Origin: Clostridiales bacterium
GTDB taxonomy: Bacteria > Bacillota > Clostridia > Christensenellales > Aristaeellaceae
Length of the DNA: 64,000 nucleotides
Direction: 5' to 3'
Assembly: GCA_015056365.1 (NCBI GenBank)
Contig: SVGM01000013.1
Coordinates: forward strand, 1 to 64,000
Shown: one piece after another, positions 35,898 through 45,092 of the stretch
Position numbering within the stretch: position 1 is the stretch's first letter
Layout: each line of letters opens with the position of its first letter
The notes under the pieces: model-generated
What the model was told of the DNA's origin: nothing
The model's input: only the letters and a program-made list of their open reading frames with translations
Database searches by the model: none
Position numbers and translations under genes: made by a program

Positions 35898-36449
35898 ATG
35901 CCAAGACTGATCGGCGAGCGGATCATGCTCAGGGAGTATCAGGCGGAGGATATCGGTCCCATCCGCGGCTGGGTCAACGATGTGGAAACCACCCGCTATC
36001 TGGCGACCCGTTTCTGGCCGGCCCAGACCATGGTGGACAGCCAGGAATTCCTCAGCCGTATGCTGCAGAGCAGCCATAATGCCTGCAACTTTGTCATTGC
36101 TGACAAGGAGGATGGGCGCTATATCGGCCAGTTGGATCTGTTCCGCCTGGATTGGCGGCTGCGCCTTGGCGAGATCGGCATGGTCATCGGCAGCAAAGAA
36201 GACCGCGGCCGTGGGTATGGCACAGAGGCCCTTGAGCTTTTGCAGCGGTTCGCCTTTCTTACGCTGGGGCTGGAACGTCTGGAGCTGGAAGTGCATATGG
36301 AAAACCAACAGGCGCTCCGCTGCTATGAAAAAGCCGGCTTCACCCTGGAGGGCGTCAAGCGTCATGCCTTCTACAACGATGGTCATTTCTCCGATCTGGG
36401 GATGATGAGCGTCATTCGCGAGGATTGGGAGAAGCGTAACCCGGTCTGA
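35898..36449 (+). CDS. GNAT acetyltransferase (RimJ/RimL type)
   Basis: 183 residues. LIGERIMLREYQAEDI is the usual start of the RimJ/SpeG group, DRGRGYGTEALELLQRFAF is the acetyl-CoA loop, and VHMENQQALRCYEKAGFTLEG is the C-terminal motif. These enzymes acetylate protein N-termini, polyamines or antibiotics; the target here is unknown. Starts two bases after the DUF1292 stop. Confidence 0.9.
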   Translation: MPRLIGERIMLREYQAEDIGPIRGWVNDVETTRYLATRFWPAQTMVDSQEFLSRMLQSSHNACNFVIADKEDGRYIGQLDLFRLDWRLRLGEIGMVIGSKEDRGRGYGTEALELLQRFAFLTLGLERLELEVHMENQQALRCYEKAGFTLEGVKRHAFYNDGHFSDLGMMSVIREDWEKRNPV

Positions 36450-36478
36450 CACCATGCCCGTCAAGCAGCATATTCTGT

Positions 36479-36510
36479 ACCATCCTGCATTGCAGGATGG
36501 TTTTCCTTTT
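36479..36510 (+). terminator. terminator of the ireB operon
   Basis: ACCATCCTGCA pairs with TGCAGGATGGT, followed by TTTCCTTTT. Confidence 0.9.
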
Positions 36511-36530
36511 GAATGAATCATCGTCAGGGA

Positions 36531-36560
36531 TTGACTTTTTGATAGGAAATCGGCTAAAAT
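36531..36560 (+). promoter_or_regulatory. promoter of the aspartokinase gene
   Basis: TTGACT, 18-base spacer, TAAAAT, about 54 bases before the ATG. No lysine riboswitch was recognised in the short leader. Confidence 0.75.
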
Positions 36561-36613
36561 ATAACTTTGTGAGGACTACCAAGGTTCTCAAACGGTCTGG
36601 AGGGAAACAACGA

Positions 36614-37933
36614 ATGGCAAAGATCGTGGCAAAGTTCGGCGGAAGCTCGCTTTCTGATGCGGGCCAGTTCCGCAAGGTTCGTTCCATTATCGAAAAAGAC
36701 GAAAGACGCTGCTATGTCATCCCCAGTGCGCCGGGTCGCCGGTTTGATCAGGATGACAAGGTGACAGACCTGCTCTATCGTGTGTACCGCGCCAGCAAGA
36801 GCGGGGAGGACTTCCATCCTGTATTTGATCAGATTCGGGAACGCTTTGAGGCAATTGCCTCTGAGCTTTCGCTGAAAATCGATATCAGCAAGCATCTGGA
36901 TGGGTTGGAAAAAGAGATTGCCAGAGGCGTAAGCGAGGACTATATCGCCAGCCGCGGCGAATATCTCAACGGTCTGCTGCTGGCGGATTATCTGGGCTTT
37001 GCTTTCCTTGATCCCAAGGATCTGGTGTTTTTCGCCGAGGATGGCTCCTTTGACAGCGAGCTGACCCATACGGTTATGTCCTCCACCCTTAAGCATGTGG
37101 AGCGCGCCGTGATTCCCGGCTTTTACGGCAGCGTCACCGGTGGCGAGATCAAGACCTTCTCCCGCGGCGGCAGCGATATCACCGGCGCCATCGTCGCCCG
37201 TGCTGCCTCTGCTGAGCTGTATGAGAACTGGACGGATGTGAACGGTTTCCTGATGACCGATCCTCGCATCGTACCGGACGCCTGCCCCATCCGCAACATC
37301 ACCTACAGCGAGCTGCGCGAGCTGTCCTATATGGGCGCCGGCGTGCTGCACGAGGACAGCGTGTTCCCCGTACATCGTGCCGGGATCCCCACCAACATCC
37401 GCAACACCAATGAGCCGGAAAACCGCGGCACCATGATCATGCATGGCGTTGTGGAAGAAGAAAACCCCTACGTGATCACCGGTATTGCCGGCCGGACCGG
37501 CTTTAGCGTTCTGTCGGTGGAAAAGGCCATGATGAACGCGGAAGTGGGCTTTGGCCGCCGCGTGCTGCAGGCGATCGAGGAAAACGGCCTGTCCTTTGAG
37601 CATATGCCCACCGGCATTGATACCATGTGCGTTGTGGTGTCCACTGCCGAGCTGGAGCGTGTGAAGGCCAAGGTGGTCAAGCGCATCATGGAGCTGACGT
37701 CTCCCGATTCTCTGACCATTCACGACGACATGGGCATCATTGCTACTGTTGGCCGCGGCATGGTTCACAATCCCGGTACCGCCGCCAGGCTGTTTACCGC
37801 CCTGAGCAGCGAACGGGTCAATGTGCGCATGATCGACCAGGGCAGCAGCGAGCTGAGCATTCTGGTGGGTGTAGACGAAGCCGATTTCCAGAAAGCCATT
37901 CGCGCCATTTACAATGAGTTTGTTAAGGAATGA
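36614..37933 (+). CDS. aspartate kinase
   Basis: First step of the lysine, threonine and methionine pathway: aspartate to aspartyl phosphate. 439 residues: kinase domain with KIVAKFGGSSLS, SRGEYLNGLLLADYL, KTFSRGGSDITGAIVARA and WTDVNGFLMTDPRIV; then two ACT domains (FSVLSVEKAMMN.., IATVGRGMVHNPGTAARLF, VRMIDQGSSELSILVGV) for feedback control. ATG at 36614 follows GGAGGG; the frame extends upstream but lacks a site. No other amino-acid pathway gene lies nearby. Confidence 0.96.
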   Translation: MAKIVAKFGGSSLSDAGQFRKVRSIIEKDERRCYVIPSAPGRRFDQDDKVTDLLYRVYRASKSGEDFHPVFDQIRERFEAIASELSLKIDISKHLDGLEKEIARGVSEDYIASRGEYLNGLLLADYLGFAFLDPKDLVFFAEDGSFDSELTHTVMSSTLKHVERAVIPGFYGSVTGGEIKTFSRGGSDITGAIVARAASAELYENWTDVNGFLMTDPRIVPDACPIRNITYSELRELSYMGAGVLHEDSVFPVHRAGIPTNIRNTNEPENRGTMIMHGVVEEENPYVITGIAGRTGFSVLSVEKAMMNAEVGFGRRVLQAIEENGLSFEHMPTGIDTMCVVVSTAELERVKAKVVKRIMELTSPDSLTIHDDMGIIATVGRGMVHNPGTAARLFTALSSERVNVRMIDQGSSELSILVGVDEADFQKAIRAIYNEFVKE

Positions 37934-37954
37934 GCAGCCAAAGGAGCATGACCG

Positions 37955-39616
37955 ATGAAAATGCCCGTGAAGGAAAACATGAAGCATTTGAAGCCGGACA
38001 TGGCAGGGAAGACCATGGCACACCGCTTTTGGTTTCAGTTTTGTGCCGTATGCCTTTCCCTGTATACTGCCTATGTTGTTTATCTGTCAAAGAGCCAGTT
38101 GTTTGTGAGCACGGCGGACACGCTGTGCTCCCTTCTGCTGTTTTTGCTCATTGCAGCGGGCCTGTACGGCCTGCTGCTTTTTGTATGCAAAAAACTGTCC
38201 GGTCTGGGAAAGAAGGGTACACTTGCTGCCGAAAGAAAGCGGGGTCTGCAGTGGGTCTGGCTGGGAAGCTTAATGATTTCTGCGTTTGTTCTCGGCGCGA
38301 CCTTCCTCAGGCACTATCCCGGCGGGGTGAGCTACGATGCAGCCAACCAGTGGTGGCAGGCGCATAGCGGCGAATACAACAACTGGCATCCGGTGTTTCA
38401 TACCCTGCTGATCCGCCTTGCAACGCTTGTGGTGGATCGCTATCCCTTTGTGGTGCTGTTGCAGATCGCCGTCTATGCTCTGGCGGCCGGCTATTTGACG
38501 GCCACGCTGTATCGTCATGGCGTGTCTGCGTGGGTGGCGCTGTCGGTTCATGCGCTGGTGACGTTGACGCCGCTGGTGCGAAATACGCTGATGTATGTAT
38601 GGAAAGACAACGCCATGACCATTGGAGCGGTGCTGCTGTGTGCGCAGACGATCCGGATCCTGATGACCCGGGGCGAATGGCTCCGTCAGTGGCGCAATGC
38701 CGTTTGCTTCGGTTTGATGCTGGCGTTTACCACGTTGGTGAGACACAACGCGCTGCTGTTTACCCTTCCGCTGGTGGTGATCGTTGTGTGCTGCTATGTC
38801 GGTTCCCGGCGGATGGCAGCGCTGGCTTGTGCGGTGATGGTGGGGTGCATGCTGCTGGTGCGTGGCCCGCTGTATGGAGCGCTGGACATTGTTTATCCTG
38901 ATAATACGGTCGAAGAAGCCGTGGGGCTTCCGATGATCGTGATGGGGAATATCAAACAGCAGCAGCCAGACGCTTTGGATGAGGAGACGCATTTCTTTCT
39001 TGGACAGCTTGCAACGGATGAAGAATGGATGACGGTTTATCGTCCTAATGATTATAACGCCATCAAGTTCACCTTCCCCAGGGAACTGGTGGGGGAGAGG
39101 GAGGCGATGGAGATTCTGGGCATGGCTGCCCGCGCAGCATTCAAGGCGCCGCATACCGCCTTCCGGGCGGTGAACGATACAACGGATTTGGTGTGGGGCG
39201 TGGACGGGCAAAATGAAGGCGTGGTGACCGTGAGCAACTCCGGCGATCTACCGGCTGAAAGCTATGGAAATGCCACCCTGAACGGGGTTGGCAGCAGCCT
39301 TTGCGCCGTGATGGAGGCGCCGCTGAAGCTGCCGCCCCTTCGCTGGCTGACGGAAAACATCGGTGTACAGCAGCTGTTGCTGCTGCTTGTGACCCTGTGG
39401 GCGCTGTACCGGTCAGGGACAGCTGTTCTGTCGCTGGCTTTCCCTACACTGATCTATAACCTGGCCACCATGCTGCTGCTGTGCGGCAATGACGTTCGCT
39501 TTTTCCAGTTTACCATGGCCATTGCGCTGCCGACGATTCTTGCGATGTTAGTTCTTTCCCCTGTGCCACAGAAGGAAGATGTTACCGATGCGACACAGGG
39601 AAAACAGAACAATTGA
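37955..39616 (+). CDS. polytopic membrane protein, glycosyltransferase-like (DUF6020-type)
   Basis: 553 residues with about 12 membrane helices. The loop after the third helix has HYPGGVSYDAANQWWQAHSG..NNWHPVFHTLLI, with acidic and His residues placed like those of GT-C glycosyltransferases; NTLMYVWKDNAM follows. A large external segment lies at about 320-440. Such proteins are common and uncharacterised in gut Clostridia. AAGGAG lies 8 bases before the ATG. Downstream of aspartokinase, but a functional link is not implied. Confidence 0.7.
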   Translation: MKMPVKENMKHLKPDMAGKTMAHRFWFQFCAVCLSLYTAYVVYLSKSQLFVSTADTLCSLLLFLLIAAGLYGLLLFVCKKLSGLGKKGTLAAERKRGLQWVWLGSLMISAFVLGATFLRHYPGGVSYDAANQWWQAHSGEYNNWHPVFHTLLIRLATLVVDRYPFVVLLQIAVYALAAGYLTATLYRHGVSAWVALSVHALVTLTPLVRNTLMYVWKDNAMTIGAVLLCAQTIRILMTRGEWLRQWRNAVCFGLMLAFTTLVRHNALLFTLPLVVIVVCCYVGSRRMAALACAVMVGCMLLVRGPLYGALDIVYPDNTVEEAVGLPMIVMGNIKQQQPDALDEETHFFLGQLATDEEWMTVYRPNDYNAIKFTFPRELVGEREAMEILGMAARAAFKAPHTAFRAVNDTTDLVWGVDGQNEGVVTVSNSGDLPAESYGNATLNGVGSSLCAVMEAPLKLPPLRWLTENIGVQQLLLLLVTLWALYRSGTAVLSLAFPTLIYNLATMLLLCGNDVRFFQFTMAIALPTILAMLVLSPVPQKEDVTDATQGKQNN

Positions 39617-39646
39617 AACAATTCCACTGAAAATGCAATCAAATAC

Positions 39647-39676
39647 TTGCCAAATTGATTACAGATATGTTACAAT
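39647..39676 (+). promoter_or_regulatory. promoter of the anti-sigma/sigma operon
   Basis: TTGCCA, 18-base spacer, TACAAT, about 40 bases before the ATG. Confidence 0.6.
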
Positions 39677-39715
39677 TATGATCCCCGTATTGGGGTCTGC
39701 CGAAGAGGTGATTGT

Positions 39716-40114
39716 ATGGTGAAGCATAAGGTTCATTTGCTGGTTCCGGCAAGCCGGGATGAGCTGCTGGTGGTGCGCTTGACGCTGAGCGGCCTTGCGA
39801 TGCTGGCTGGTCTGGACGTTGATCTGATCGGCGACTGGCGCGTGGTATCCAATGAATGCTGTGATTGCCTGTTGCACCGCGAGGGTAAGACGGAGCAGCT
39901 GGAGGTTTGCGGCGGCGTGGATGAGGGCAAACTGACCGTGTCTTTTTCAGCCGTTGGCGCAGGAGAAGAACAGCCCATGAGCGCCGAGGATGCAGACATC
40001 GTATATGGCGTACTGAGCACGCTGCTGCCTCATGTGGAACTTTACGCGGACGTGCACGGTGTCAGCCGCATCGTTTGTTCGATGCCGGTGAGTGGAGATG
40101 GCAGCCATGAGTGA
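39716..40114 (+). CDS. RsbW/SpoIIAB-like protein (probable anti-sigma factor)
   Basis: 132 residues resembling the HATPase kinase domain of RsbW and SpoIIAB: VRLTLSGLAMLAGLDVDLIGDWRVVSNECCDCLLH aligns in pattern with the N-box helix (E-A-x-N-N-x-x-x-H). Asn of the N-box is replaced by Asp/Cys, and no glycine-rich G1/G2 boxes are visible, so ATP binding may be lost. The gene overlaps a sigma factor gene by 8 bp, which makes an anti-sigma role likely. No anti-anti-sigma (SpoIIAA/RsbV) gene is adjacent. Confidence 0.7.
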   Translation: MVKHKVHLLVPASRDELLVVRLTLSGLAMLAGLDVDLIGDWRVVSNECCDCLLHREGKTEQLEVCGGVDEGKLTVSFSAVGAGEEQPMSAEDADIVYGVLSTLLPHVELYADVHGVSRIVCSMPVSGDGSHE

Positions 40115-40853
40115 GGCGCGCCTTTCCATGCTGCATCAGGCATATGCCACCACAAGGGAAGCCTCATACCGGGACGAGCTGCTGGAAGCCTATCTGCCAT
40201 TGGCCCGAGCGCTTGCCGCAAAGTTTACAGGCAGAGGTGCTGAACGGGAGGACCTGGAGCAGGTGGCAGCCATAGCGCTTTTGAAAGCACTGGAACGATT
40301 CGACCCCACCAGAGGATTCCGGTTTTCCACCTTTGCCGTCCCAACGGTAACAGGTGCACTGCGAAATCACCTCAGGGATCAAAGCGGAAGCATGCGGGTG
40401 CCCCGGGATGTGCGGGAGCAGCTGTATCGTCTCACCCGCGTTCAGGAGCGCTTTGAACAGGAACACAAACGCACGCCCAGCGCAGCAGAGCTGGCAGAGG
40501 AAATGCAGATTAGCCCGGATGAATTGCTGATTCTTCTGGATGCCGCACAGCGTCAGAACACAGTCTCGCTGGACAGCGCCATTGGCGATGATGGCGAAAG
40601 CACGCTGGAGGCGTTTCTGGGCCAGCGCGACGAACGCTTTGAACAGATGGAGCGGACGGAGTTTACGGATTGGCTGCTGGCTCAGGTAACGCCGCAGGAG
40701 AGGCAGCTTTTGTCCCTTCGATACCAGCAGCAGCTTGGCCAGCGGGAGACCGCCAGTCGCCTGGGAGTTTCCCAGATGCAGGTATCCCGGCTGGAACGCC
40801 GCGTTTTGACAAGGCTTCAAGCCGTTGCAAGAGCCCAGATGGAACGCGTATAA
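40107..40853 (+). CDS. sigma-70 family factor of the SigB/SigF group
   Basis: 248 residues with regions 2, 3 and 4: YLPLARALAAKF, EDLEQVAAIALLKALERFDP..GFRFSTFAVPTVTGALRNHLRD (region 2), MRVPRDVREQL and TPSAAELAEEMQ (region 3), and LTPQERQLLSLRYQQ-like plus GVSQMQVSRLERRVL (region 4). It is closer in pattern to SigB/SigF than to SigG. ATG at 40107 follows GGAG and overlaps the RsbW-like gene. Its regulon is unknown; the downstream division cluster is a candidate target. Confidence 0.88.
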   Translation: MSEARLSMLHQAYATTREASYRDELLEAYLPLARALAAKFTGRGAEREDLEQVAAIALLKALERFDPTRGFRFSTFAVPTVTGALRNHLRDQSGSMRVPRDVREQLYRLTRVQERFEQEHKRTPSAAELAEEMQISPDELLILLDAAQRQNTVSLDSAIGDDGESTLEAFLGQRDERFEQMERTEFTDWLLAQVTPQERQLLSLRYQQQLGQRETASRLGVSQMQVSRLERRVLTRLQAVARAQMERV

Positions 40854-40883
40854 ACAACGAATGAACAGAAAGGAGGTTGCCCG

Positions 40884-42422
40884 ATGCAGAACAATCCCCA
40901 GGGACCGTTTCAGAATATGACGCCCGAGCAGTATCAGCTGTGGGCTCAGCAGAATGGCATGCCTCCTTTTGGAATGCAGCCGCCGCCCGTGCAGCCCAAC
41001 GATCCTTTCCAGTGGCAACCTGCACCGGTGCAGCCGCCTATGCAGCCGCCGCAAATGCCCCAGATGCCCATGTGGCAGCAGATGCCCGGCCAGCAGCAGA
41101 TGACGCCAGAAATGATGCAGCAGATGCAGTATGAGGCGTTTTTGTGGCAGCAGGCGCAGCAGATGCAACAAATGCAGATGCAGCCGCAGAAAGTCAAGAA
41201 GCCGAAGAAACCCAAACAGCCCAAACAGCCGGGCGGAGGACGCGCCAGCGCGATCATGAAGATCGTTCTGATGCTGGCGCTGATCGGCGGCGTGATCTTC
41301 TTTTTTGCCAGCCGGAATGCAAGCCGTTCCCAGGCCACGGCCACCATTCAGGCGGCGACGTTGGGCAATACATACTACGGCGACGCTCTGATTGTCCGCA
41401 ACGAGACTGCCTATGACGAAGAAGGCGTGCAGAGCATCGAATACGTTGCCCAGGAGGGCAGCGTGGTGTATCGTGGAGATCCGCTGTGCTATGTCTATTC
41501 TACCGGTTATTCCACCAGCGAGATGACCACGCTGCAGGATTACCGGGATCAGATCAATGACTACCAGCAAACCCTTCTCAGCGCAGAAAGCGCATATGAT
41601 CCGCGCATGGAACTGCTGGAAGGCGACGTGGTGGAGCGCGGCCTGGAAGTGCGCAGCCTAGTGCAGGGCGCCCGGGGCAACCTGACCAATCAGGAGATTG
41701 TTCTGGATACGGCGATTACCCAGCGTCAGAATTACTTCCGCAGCAAATACGCCAGCGATATGCGCCTGAGCCGTCTGTATGATGATGAAAATACGCAGCA
41801 GCAGCGGATCGAAAGCTGGATCAAGCCCAAGTTTGCCGCGCAAGAGAGCATCGTCAGCTTCTATACCGACGGCTTTGAGTACGCGCTGTCGCCCACGCTG
41901 TATGAGACCTATACGCCTGCTCAGGTGCGCGCCATGATCAACGGCGAGAAACCGCAGACCTCCGCAGCAGATCGCGGAAGGATCGACTTGTATCGCCTGA
42001 TCAGGAAGGATAACTACGCGGTGCTGCTGCTGGTTAAGGACAAGAACTGGAATCCTGTGAACGATCAGGTATATGACCTGCGCCTGGAGCAATTTACCAG
42101 CACTACGGTCAAGGCCAAGGTGCTGTCCTATGCCCGCTCCGGTGGCGAACTGCTGGTTCGTTTGGCCGTTGTGGACGACGTAACCAAGGTGCTCTATATG
42201 CGTACCTGTGAGGCCAGCATCGGCGAATACGTGGACTGTATGATGGTACCTGCCGACGCGATTTATACCCAGAACGGCGCTAAAGGTGTGGTCATTATTC
42301 AGGATGGCGTACAGAAGTTTGTTCCGGTGACCATTCTGAACGAATCCGGCAACGAAGTGTATATCAGCGCGATTCAGACCGGTGTTCTGGTGGAAGGTAT
42401 GACGGTGCAATTGTTTGATTAA
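40884..42422 (+). CDS. membrane-anchored HlyD-like (adaptor) protein with Gln/Met/Pro-rich tail
   Basis: 512 residues: an unusual Met/Gln/Pro-rich cytoplasmic tail (about 1-105), a Lys/Pro patch, one membrane helix at about 127-145, then an external part with VRNETAYDEEGVQSIEYVAQEGSVVYRGDPLCYVYS (biotinyl-lipoyl-like half of an HlyD-type adaptor), a helical hairpin and a barrel-like C-terminus ending VPVTILNESGNEVYISAIQTGVLVEGMTV. No ABC transporter lies beside it. It directly precedes yggS-sepF in what may be one operon, suggesting an envelope or division role. AAAGGAGG before ATG. Confidence 0.75.
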   Translation: MQNNPQGPFQNMTPEQYQLWAQQNGMPPFGMQPPPVQPNDPFQWQPAPVQPPMQPPQMPQMPMWQQMPGQQQMTPEMMQQMQYEAFLWQQAQQMQQMQMQPQKVKKPKKPKQPKQPGGGRASAIMKIVLMLALIGGVIFFFASRNASRSQATATIQAATLGNTYYGDALIVRNETAYDEEGVQSIEYVAQEGSVVYRGDPLCYVYSTGYSTSEMTTLQDYRDQINDYQQTLLSAESAYDPRMELLEGDVVERGLEVRSLVQGARGNLTNQEIVLDTAITQRQNYFRSKYASDMRLSRLYDDENTQQQRIESWIKPKFAAQESIVSFYTDGFEYALSPTLYETYTPAQVRAMINGEKPQTSAADRGRIDLYRLIRKDNYAVLLLVKDKNWNPVNDQVYDLRLEQFTSTTVKAKVLSYARSGGELLVRLAVVDDVTKVLYMRTCEASIGEYVDCMMVPADAIYTQNGAKGVVIIQDGVQKFVPVTILNESGNEVYISAIQTGVLVEGMTVQLFD

Positions 42423-42445
42423 CGGAGACGAGGGGAGGGTGAAGG

Positions 42446-43171
42446 GTGCCAAATTCAATGGAATTGCTGACTTTGGAGCATGTTAGCCCGGAAACGCTGC
42501 GTCACAACGTGTCACATGTTTTGGAATGTTTGTCCAAAAACTGTTACGAAAATTCTCCGCCCGCCCGCCTGATCGCAGTCACCAAGACGGTAGCCCCTGA
42601 AGTGGTCAATCTTCTCAAACCATTGAATATACTGGATATCGGCGAAAATCGTGCGCAGGTGGCTATGCCGAAAATGCCGCGGATTGAGAAGGATTTCCGT
42701 CTCCATTGGATTGGAAGGTTGCAAACCAATAAAGTCAAGTATATAATAGATTCTGTATATATGTTGCATACGCTGGACAGGCTTTCCCTGGCACAGGAGG
42801 TCCAGCGTCGCGCCGCAGAAAGCGGCCGTGTGATTCCTACGCTGGTTCAGGTCAATATCTCTGGCGAGGAACAGAAAGGCGGAATGCCGCCGGAGGAAGT
42901 TTTGCCTTTCCTTCGGCAGATGCGGGACTTTTCCAATATCCGCATCAAAGGCCTGATGAGCATCATGCCGGCGCGGGCTGCGTCGGAGGAACTGACAGCC
43001 CTGTTCCGCGGTATGCGCCGTCTGTTTGAGCAGCTTCGTATCGAGGCTGTGGACGGTGTCGAGATGCAGGAACTGTCTATGGGCATGTCCGGTGATTATG
43101 AACTCGCAGCGCGCGAGGGAGCAACAATGGTAAGAATCGGCACGGCGCTGTATCAGCCCCATGCACAGTGA
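42446..43171 (+). CDS. YggS/PROSC-family pyridoxal phosphate homeostasis protein
   Basis: 241 residues, single-domain PLP-binding barrel. The PLP lysine is Lys47 in RLIAVTKTVAPEVV; IGENRAQ, LHWIGRLQTNKVKYI, VQVNISGEEQKGGM and ELSMGMSGDYELAAREGATMVRIG are family blocks. In Gram-positives the gene (ylmE) commonly precedes sepF. The start is GTG at 42446 with AGGGGAGGG upstream; ATG at 42458 is an alternative. Confidence 0.94.
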   Translation: MPNSMELLTLEHVSPETLRHNVSHVLECLSKNCYENSPPARLIAVTKTVAPEVVNLLKPLNILDIGENRAQVAMPKMPRIEKDFRLHWIGRLQTNKVKYIIDSVYMLHTLDRLSLAQEVQRRAAESGRVIPTLVQVNISGEEQKGGMPPEEVLPFLRQMRDFSNIRIKGLMSIMPARAASEELTALFRGMRRLFEQLRIEAVDGVEMQELSMGMSGDYELAAREGATMVRIGTALYQPHAQ

Positions 43172-43197
43172 CCGATTTTTCTTGGGAGGTACAAAGA

Positions 43198-44259
43198 TTG
43201 GGTGTTTTTCAGAAGGTCAGCAGCTGGCTGACGGAAAAGAGCGACCGTTTTGTTCGCGGCATCCCCTCTGACCAGAATGGTTACTACGCCAACGAGCAGG
43301 ACGCTCGCGCATATCAGATGAATGAAGCGGACGATTATGCCGATGGCGAATACGCCGAAGGAGAATCTGCTCCTGTGGAGAAGGATCCGTTCAGCTATGG
43401 CGACAGCCAGTACGGCGGACGCGTTCCTTATCGCAGCCGTATGGAGCAGGAGGAGGAAGCTGCAGCTCAGCAGCAGGCGCAGTATCAGGCAGCACAGCTC
43501 GCCCAGTATCAGGCCCAGCAGGCGCAATATCAGGCGCAGCAGGCTCAGTACCAGGCACAGCAGCAAGCCCAGTATCGTGCACAGCAGCAACCTCAGCAGG
43601 CTGTGCAGCAGCCCCAGCAGCCGGTTCAGCAGCCTCAGCAGAGCAACACCACCAATGTGGTAACCTTCCCCGGTATGCAGCATACGCCTGACGGCCGGGT
43701 ATACGCCCATGTGGAGTATATCGTGCAGCTTTGCAACCGCGATGACTGCCGCAATATCATCGATTACATCCGCGCCAACGCTTCCGTGTTCCTTAACATG
43801 GAGCTGATCGAGAGTGACGTAGAGCGCCAACGCTGCGTGGATATGCTCAGCGGCGCCGCCTATGCTCTTGGCTGCGCGCTGAACAAGATCTCTCCCCGCG
43901 GCATTTATCTGATTTCTTCCCCCTCTGTGAATGTCGTGATGGACACTGCCACCAAGAAGATGACCAACGCGCCAGAAGTACGCGGTTATCAACGGCAGCA
44001 CTATGATTGGGAAAGCTATCAGGCTGGTTCCCGTACCACTCAGCAGCAGCCCGTGTCCGCGCAGCCGGCAGAACCGGCGCAGCCGATGGGCCGCACCACC
44101 GGCGGCTTCTCTTCTGGCTCGCCCACCCAGCGCTTCCAGTCTCAGGGCGCTCAGGGCATGCCTGTGAGCTTTGGCACGGCGATGGCTGGCAGCCACACCG
44201 GCATGTATCGCGCCGTGAACGCCAGCAATCAACGCTACGCGCAGGATTACGCCCAGTAA
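43198..44259 (+). CDS. sepF: cell division protein SepF with Gln-rich insert
   Basis: SepF polymerises on the membrane and aligns FtsZ. 353 residues, about twice the usual length. Start TTG at 43198 (MGVFQKVSSWL, an amphipathic membrane-binding helix) is 8 bases from GGGAGG; a GTG 30 bases upstream is less likely. A repetitive linker rich in YQAQQAQ units lies at about 95-145, the SepF domain at about 150-245 (VVTFPG.., INxD-like NIIDYIRANASVFLNMELIES, FLSGAxYALGC-like stretch), then a second Gln/Ser/Gly-rich tail. Between yggS and ylmH; ylmG is missing. Confidence 0.92.
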   Translation: MGVFQKVSSWLTEKSDRFVRGIPSDQNGYYANEQDARAYQMNEADDYADGEYAEGESAPVEKDPFSYGDSQYGGRVPYRSRMEQEEEAAAQQQAQYQAAQLAQYQAQQAQYQAQQAQYQAQQQAQYRAQQQPQQAVQQPQQPVQQPQQSNTTNVVTFPGMQHTPDGRVYAHVEYIVQLCNRDDCRNIIDYIRANASVFLNMELIESDVERQRCVDMLSGAAYALGCALNKISPRGIYLISSPSVNVVMDTATKKMTNAPEVRGYQRQHYDWESYQAGSRTTQQQPVSAQPAEPAQPMGRTTGGFSSGSPTQRFQSQGAQGMPVSFGTAMAGSHTGMYRAVNASNQRYAQDYAQ

Positions 44260-44307
44260 GCAGCCGGTTTTCCGGCGGGCAAAACAGTTGTTGTACAGGT
44301 GAATGTG

Positions 44308-45063
44308 ATGCCGTCCCATGAAGAAGATGCTTTGCTCAAACGCCGCCTGTCTGAACTGGCCAAACGATCCGATCAGATGGGCAGCGCCTGCTTCAGTGAA
44401 TTTTTGACGCCGCCTCAGGCACAATGGGCGCAGGCAGCAGCCAGAGAGGCCGGGGTTCAGCTGACGCTGTCCGGAGGATATGAGGACGCTGAACGCCAGA
44501 TGGCACGATTCGAACCCGTCGATGCCTGGGAAACGCCATTTCCCATCAGTGCGCTGATGCTCAGATGGCCGCATCAGTCAGCACCGTCCCATCGAGATCT
44601 GCTTGGCAGCGTGATGGGACTGGGAATCCGCAGGGGCATGGTGGGCGACATTGTGGTAGAGGCACAGCGAGCCTATTTGTTCGCTGAAACAGCGATGTGT
44701 CAGCATATTGCTTCCGTTCTGTCCAGCGCAGGCAGGATTCACCTGCAGGTTGATTTGCTGGATGAGCTTCCCACGCCGGAGCCGCCGCAGGGGAAGGAAG
44801 TACGGGATACAGTTGCAACGCCGCGATTGGATGCGGTGGTTGCCGGCGGCTTTTCCCTCTCCCGTGCCAAGGCGGCTGCACTGATCACCGCTGGACACGT
44901 GAAGCTCCGTCACATCCCCTGTGAGCGCTCAGACGCTCATGTGGGGGAGAATGATGTGATCTCCGTGCGGGGACATGGGAGACTGAAAGTGTGCGAGATC
45001 GGACAGCCGACCAAAAAAGGCCGCTATCCGCTCAAAATGCTTCGCTTTGGTGAGCGTAAGTAA
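44308..45063 (+). CDS. ylmH: YlmH-type S4-domain RNA-binding protein
   Basis: About 251 residues. The N-terminal part contains FLTPPQAQWAQAAAREAGV and YEDAERQMARF..PISALMLRWP, then HRDLLGSVMGLGIRRGMVGDIVV, the hallmark of YlmH; the C-terminal S4 domain starts near ATPRLDAVVAGGFSLSRAKAAALITAGHVKL. YlmH binds ribosomes and rescues stalled nascent chains in B. subtilis. Two in-frame GTG codons (44299, 44305) precede the chosen ATG. Confidence 0.92.
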   Translation: MPSHEEDALLKRRLSELAKRSDQMGSACFSEFLTPPQAQWAQAAAREAGVQLTLSGGYEDAERQMARFEPVDAWETPFPISALMLRWPHQSAPSHRDLLGSVMGLGIRRGMVGDIVVEAQRAYLFAETAMCQHIASVLSSAGRIHLQVDLLDELPTPEPPQGKEVRDTVATPRLDAVVAGGFSLSRAKAAALITAGHVKLRHIPCERSDAHVGENDVISVRGHGRLKVCEIGQPTKKGRYPLKMLRFGERK

Positions 45064-45092
45064 TCCAATGGTGCAATGAAAGGAGAATGACC

